Shown here: one piece after another, positions 61,098 to 64,000 of the stretch | Layout of the letters: every line of letters starts with the position of its first letter | How positions within the stretch are numbered: the stretch's first letter is position 1 | From: Epilithonimonas arachidiradicis | GTDB lineage: Bacteria > Bacteroidota > Bacteroidia > Flavobacteriales > Weeksellaceae | NCBI RefSeq assembly: GCF_003610695.1 | Contig: NZ_RAQH01000004.1 | Span: 296,954-360,953 of the forward strand | DNA length: 64,000 nt | Direction of reading: 5' to 3' | Translations under genes and position numbers: made by a program | Notes under the pieces: generated by a model | Told to the model about the DNA's origin: nothing | Database searches by the model: none | Seen by the model: only the letters and a program-made list of their open reading frames with translations

Positions 61098-62243
61098 ATG
61101 AAAAAAACATTATTACTAAGCCTTTTAGCATTAACAGGAATTGCTAAGGCACAATGGTCTCTAACCGGAAATGCAGGTATAACTCCAGGAGCTAATTTTA
61201 TTGGGACTACAGATTCAAAAGATTTAGTTTTTAAAACAAATAATACAGAATGGATTAGACTTACGACTAAAGGTAGATTAATATTTCAAAATATTGATAA
61301 TGGATTTGGTTGGAACAACAACCTTTTTATTGCAGGAGGAAATGATTTTGCGACAGGATTAGGTAATACTGCTGTCGGTCTGGGATCATTAGTTTTTGTA
61401 ACAACAGGAGGGGGTAACACTTCATTTGGAGCCAATGCATTAATGGAAAATACTACTGGTAACAATAATACAGCTATTGGTATCAATTCTATGACAAATA
61501 ATGTTGGCGGTTCAGATAATACAAGTGTAGGCTTAAATTCGTTGAATGGAGGGGGGACTTTGGCTGAAAATACAGCTATTGGTTTTGCTTCTATGGCAAG
61601 ATATAATGCTACATCTAGTGATGCAGTAGCTTATAATACTGCTTTAGGTGTTAAAACATTAATTAATATAAAAAATGGCAATTATAATACTGCTTTAGGA
61701 AGAAATGCATTGAGGGATTTGGTAGTTGGTAATAATAATATTTCGATTGGAGCAAATTCTGCATCTAATTTATCTTCTGGAAGTAATAATATTCTTATTG
61801 GTTATGAAACAACAGTAAACACCGGAAGTATAAGTAATCAATTAAATATAGGTAATTGGATTAAAGGTAATAATGGAACTATTGGTATTGGTACTTCTAA
61901 TCTTCCTGCTGACGGAATAGCGACTGATGGAAATAAATATAAATTATATGTTAAGGATGGAATAAAAACAGAAAAGGTAAAAGTAGACATAGCTGCGGAT
62001 AATGGCTGGGCGGATTATGTTTTTGCCAAAGATTATAAGCTGATGCCACTGAAGGAAGTAGAAAACTATATCAATATAAATGGACACCTTCCGGAGGTGC
62101 CATCTACAGAAGAAGCTATCCAAAATGGTATAGAATTAAAAGAGATGAACATTCTCCTTCTTAAGAAAGTCGAAGAGCTAACATTACATTTAATAGAACA
62201 AGATAAGAGAATTGGAGAATTAGAAGCTAATAATAAAAAATAA
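61098..62243 (+). CDS. YadA-head-like repeat surface protein
   Basis: The 381-residue protein has a signal peptide (cut after IAKAQ) and a region of short repeats with the form N-T-[AS]-[VIL]-G-x-x-[AS]-[LM] (for example NTAVGLGSL, NTSFGANAL, NTALGRNAL; about nine copies over residues 90-250), as in YadA-head and related left-handed beta-rolls. The C-terminal part has DYVFAKDYKLMPLKEVENYI, HLPEVPSTEEA and a coiled coil (about 345-378), a common flavobacterial module. It has no T9SS sorting domain. It may be an adhesin or a phage-tail-fibre-like surface protein. Confidence 0.82.
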   Translation: MKKTLLLSLLALTGIAKAQWSLTGNAGITPGANFIGTTDSKDLVFKTNNTEWIRLTTKGRLIFQNIDNGFGWNNNLFIAGGNDFATGLGNTAVGLGSLVFVTTGGGNTSFGANALMENTTGNNNTAIGINSMTNNVGGSDNTSVGLNSLNGGGTLAENTAIGFASMARYNATSSDAVAYNTALGVKTLINIKNGNYNTALGRNALRDLVVGNNNISIGANSASNLSSGSNNILIGYETTVNTGSISNQLNIGNWIKGNNGTIGIGTSNLPADGIATDGNKYKLYVKDGIKTEKVKVDIAADNGWADYVFAKDYKLMPLKEVENYININGHLPEVPSTEEAIQNGIELKEMNILLLKKVEELTLHLIEQDKRIGELEANNKK

Positions 62244-62246
62244 AGT

Positions 62247-63905
62247 ATGAAGAATTTTATTTACATTTTTATACTTTTTGTGATAATTCCTTCATCAAAA
62301 GCACAAAGTAATTCTTTTCCTTTTATTTGCGCCAATCAATTTGGTGATGAATTGAAAATTAACGTATTAAACAAAATAGATGCTAAAGAATTAGAAATAA
62401 ATTCTATAAGCTGTAGCAATACATCTCAATATTATAGTAGTAATGATTACACTTACAATCATTATAATCTTTATTTACCAAGTCCATCGGATAATGTTAT
62501 TTATCTAAAACTTAATTTTATTTTTCTTACTAAACCTGATGGTACAGGAAATTTTGAACAAGGTAATCCAGAACATGTTGGATTTATTGATGAAGTAATA
62601 AGTAGGGTGAATCAAACTCTAATTAATCTAGATGGTTCGCCAACTTCATCTTGTGAAGGTTATGGACAGACCCATCTGACTAACACTAAAATTCAATTTG
62701 TCATTAATAAAATATGGAAAATAGATCCAGCTTGGGATTATTTGCAAACAGGGTACGATACGACTTGCCCAAACCAGCCTTGTTCAAATTTCAGTTCAAC
62801 AATTAATCCTAATTCATCATCATATTATTATTCCTATTATGACAATGATCCAACTATTCCAATGGGTATCAATATAGTCTTTGCAAATAATGGAAATGTA
62901 TATAATGAAATGGTTAATAATCACAATTATAGTTTGTCAGGAACACAAGGTTGGGCAGCCTCACAAGTTCCATCAAATTCAAATTTTTCACAAAAGCTTA
63001 GACAGATATTTCCAGATGTCTATCTTACATATCTTTGGATGAAAAATGTTGTTGCGGACCCCAATGTCCCTAATCCAACATCATGGGAAACAGTTCGAGG
63101 TTGGCATGTTACAAATTTAAGAAAGGGTATTATTCACGAGACTGGGCATAATTTTAATCTTGGTCATGAAAATAATTGTTATATGAATATTATGAATCAA
63201 ACAGGAACAGCTCCGGGCAATTTTCTTAGTAATCTCCAAATTTCTAAATTGTATCTTGCTGCGTCCACTAAAAGTACTCGACAATATTTTACGGAAGATT
63301 CTTTTAAAAATACCAATATTGATGTGAGGGATAATCAAACTTGGGACTTGAATTTTAGATTATATTCTAATGTAAAGATTGATGATAATTCGAGTTTGAA
63401 AGCAACTTGTAAAATAATAATGGCTCCAGACAGCAGATTTATTGTTAAAAATGGTAGCAATTTTATAATTGAAGGCGCTGAGATCACTTCTGCAAATAAC
63501 TCTACATGGAATGGTATTAAGGTAGAAGGTAATGGATATCTTTTAATCAATCCTAATACTTTGATTGATACAGGATATTTTTATGCATATGCCAATAATA
63601 GAGCAATAATTGGAGGACCTGTAATAGACACCGAATCTATTAGAAACAGTAATAACAAGTTAGTTGATGAGAATACAATAATTGAAAAAGATTATAAAAT
63701 CTACCCTAACCCAACAGGGGATTTTATTAACATTGAAACTAAGAATAAAATTTCCAAGGTTGAAGTATATAATCTTTTAAATAAATCCTTTTCTCCAAAA
63801 TATAATAACAATCAAGTGGATGTTAGAAATTTACCTCAAGGTAATTATATTCTAAAGATATATAGTAGTTCAGGAGAAAAAACAATACATTTTATCAAAA
63901 AATAA
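62247..63905 (+). CDS. Secreted metzincin-like protease with T9SS sorting domain
   Basis: The 552-residue protein has a signal peptide (cut near SSKAQ), a domain with the zinc motif HETGHNFNLGH (His297, Glu298, His301, His307), the HExxHxxxxxH form of metzincins, and a nearby Met-turn candidate in YMNIMNQTG. The fold is most like M43 (pappalysin-type). A beta-helix-like or filler region follows, and a T9SS sorting domain ends it (KIYPNPTGDFINIE, VEVYNLLNKSF, LPQGNYILKIYS, HFIKK). Substrate is unknown. It lies 3 bp after the repeat protein gene. Confidence 0.87.
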   Translation: MKNFIYIFILFVIIPSSKAQSNSFPFICANQFGDELKINVLNKIDAKELEINSISCSNTSQYYSSNDYTYNHYNLYLPSPSDNVIYLKLNFIFLTKPDGTGNFEQGNPEHVGFIDEVISRVNQTLINLDGSPTSSCEGYGQTHLTNTKIQFVINKIWKIDPAWDYLQTGYDTTCPNQPCSNFSSTINPNSSSYYYSYYDNDPTIPMGINIVFANNGNVYNEMVNNHNYSLSGTQGWAASQVPSNSNFSQKLRQIFPDVYLTYLWMKNVVADPNVPNPTSWETVRGWHVTNLRKGIIHETGHNFNLGHENNCYMNIMNQTGTAPGNFLSNLQISKLYLAASTKSTRQYFTEDSFKNTNIDVRDNQTWDLNFRLYSNVKIDDNSSLKATCKIIMAPDSRFIVKNGSNFIIEGAEITSANNSTWNGIKVEGNGYLLINPNTLIDTGYFYAYANNRAIIGGPVIDTESIRNSNNKLVDENTIIEKDYKIYPNPTGDFINIETKNKISKVEVYNLLNKSFSPKYNNNQVDVRNLPQGNYILKIYSSSGEKTIHFIKK

Positions 63906-64000
63906 GGTAGCGTCTCACTAACTGTGTAAGTTAAAAAGTTATTCTGAAAAATTTTTGAGCCCTCTAAAGCTCAAAAATAATTTTCGGAAATAACTTTTTA
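63906..64000. repeat. Inverted repeat at the window edge (possible mobile-element end)
   Basis: After the protease stop there is GTAGCGTCTCACTAACTGTG and then an imperfect inverted repeat: TAAAAAGTTATTCTG (from 63932) through TTTTTGAGC (to 63960) faces GCTCAAAAATAATTTTCGG through AACTTTTTA (63969-64000). It may be the end of an insertion sequence or a terminator; the window stops here, so it cannot be resolved. Confidence 0.4.

Noticed and set aside
1..64000. tRNA, rRNA and riboswitches
   Set aside because: I looked in the intergenic gaps and saw no cloverleaf, rRNA-like block or known riboswitch core; most gaps are short and A+T-rich.

Overview
The window reads as chromosome of a flavobacterium (phylum Bacteroidota), most like Chryseobacterium and its relatives. 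Supporting signs are low G+C, TAnnTTTG-type -7 promoter elements instead of Shine-Dalgarno-led starts, a PorP/SprF protein, several proteins with type IX secretion (T9SS) C-terminal sorting domains, a GSCFA protein, DUF3822 next to rsmD, and a 14-subunit complex I with a short NuoG. This placement is inference from gene content; no rRNA or tRNA gene was seen.

Layout. 1-13 kb is housekeeping: GSCFA protein, TatD, a DEAD-box helicase, a lipoprotein and a small barrel, obgE-adk-hpt, a PASTA protein, an RluA pseudouridine synthase, PorP/SprF, HemW and MurI. 12-16 kb holds a LysR regulator divergent from an mdaB-ygiN-like quinone pair, then an ABC-F ATPase. 16-27 kb carries a glucosaminidase, rsmD, DUF3822, a thioredoxin-like protein, an LpxH-like hydrolase, a LuxE-like enzyme, an M15-like peptidase, a possible PD-(D/E)XK nuclease, an aquaporin, a luciferase-like oxidoreductase and a CocE/NonD hydrolase. 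27-43 kb is the nuoA-N operon on the minus strand. 43-55 kb has an acetyltransferase-like protein, a YugP peptidase, an IMPACT protein, a KAS III enzyme, a phosphoesterase, a degenerate deacetylase, threonine dehydrogenase, a sulfurtransferase and a 1080-residue outer-membrane protein. 55-64 kb is a surface and secretion region: three related T9SS proteins, a NarL-type two-component pair, and an operon for a small T9SS protein, a YadA-head-like repeat protein and a metzincin-like protease.

The most unusual feature lies inside the nuo operon. Between nuoE and nuoF is a very A+T-rich gene pair encoding an OLD/RecF-like ATPase and a small TOPRIM protein. Junctions are 5 nt, a 1-nt overlap and 2 nt. 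The pair resembles the split ATPase plus TOPRIM logic of OLD-type defence systems (for example PARIS), but its function is inference. A second non-nuo gene, an outer-membrane protein, sits between nuoF and nuoG.

Other structure includes dispersed intergenic repeats, some in two copies here, bidirectional terminators between convergent genes, a perfect 20-bp palindrome between the LysR gene and mdaB, and a 23-bp inverted repeat built from the 3' ends of two convergent genes.
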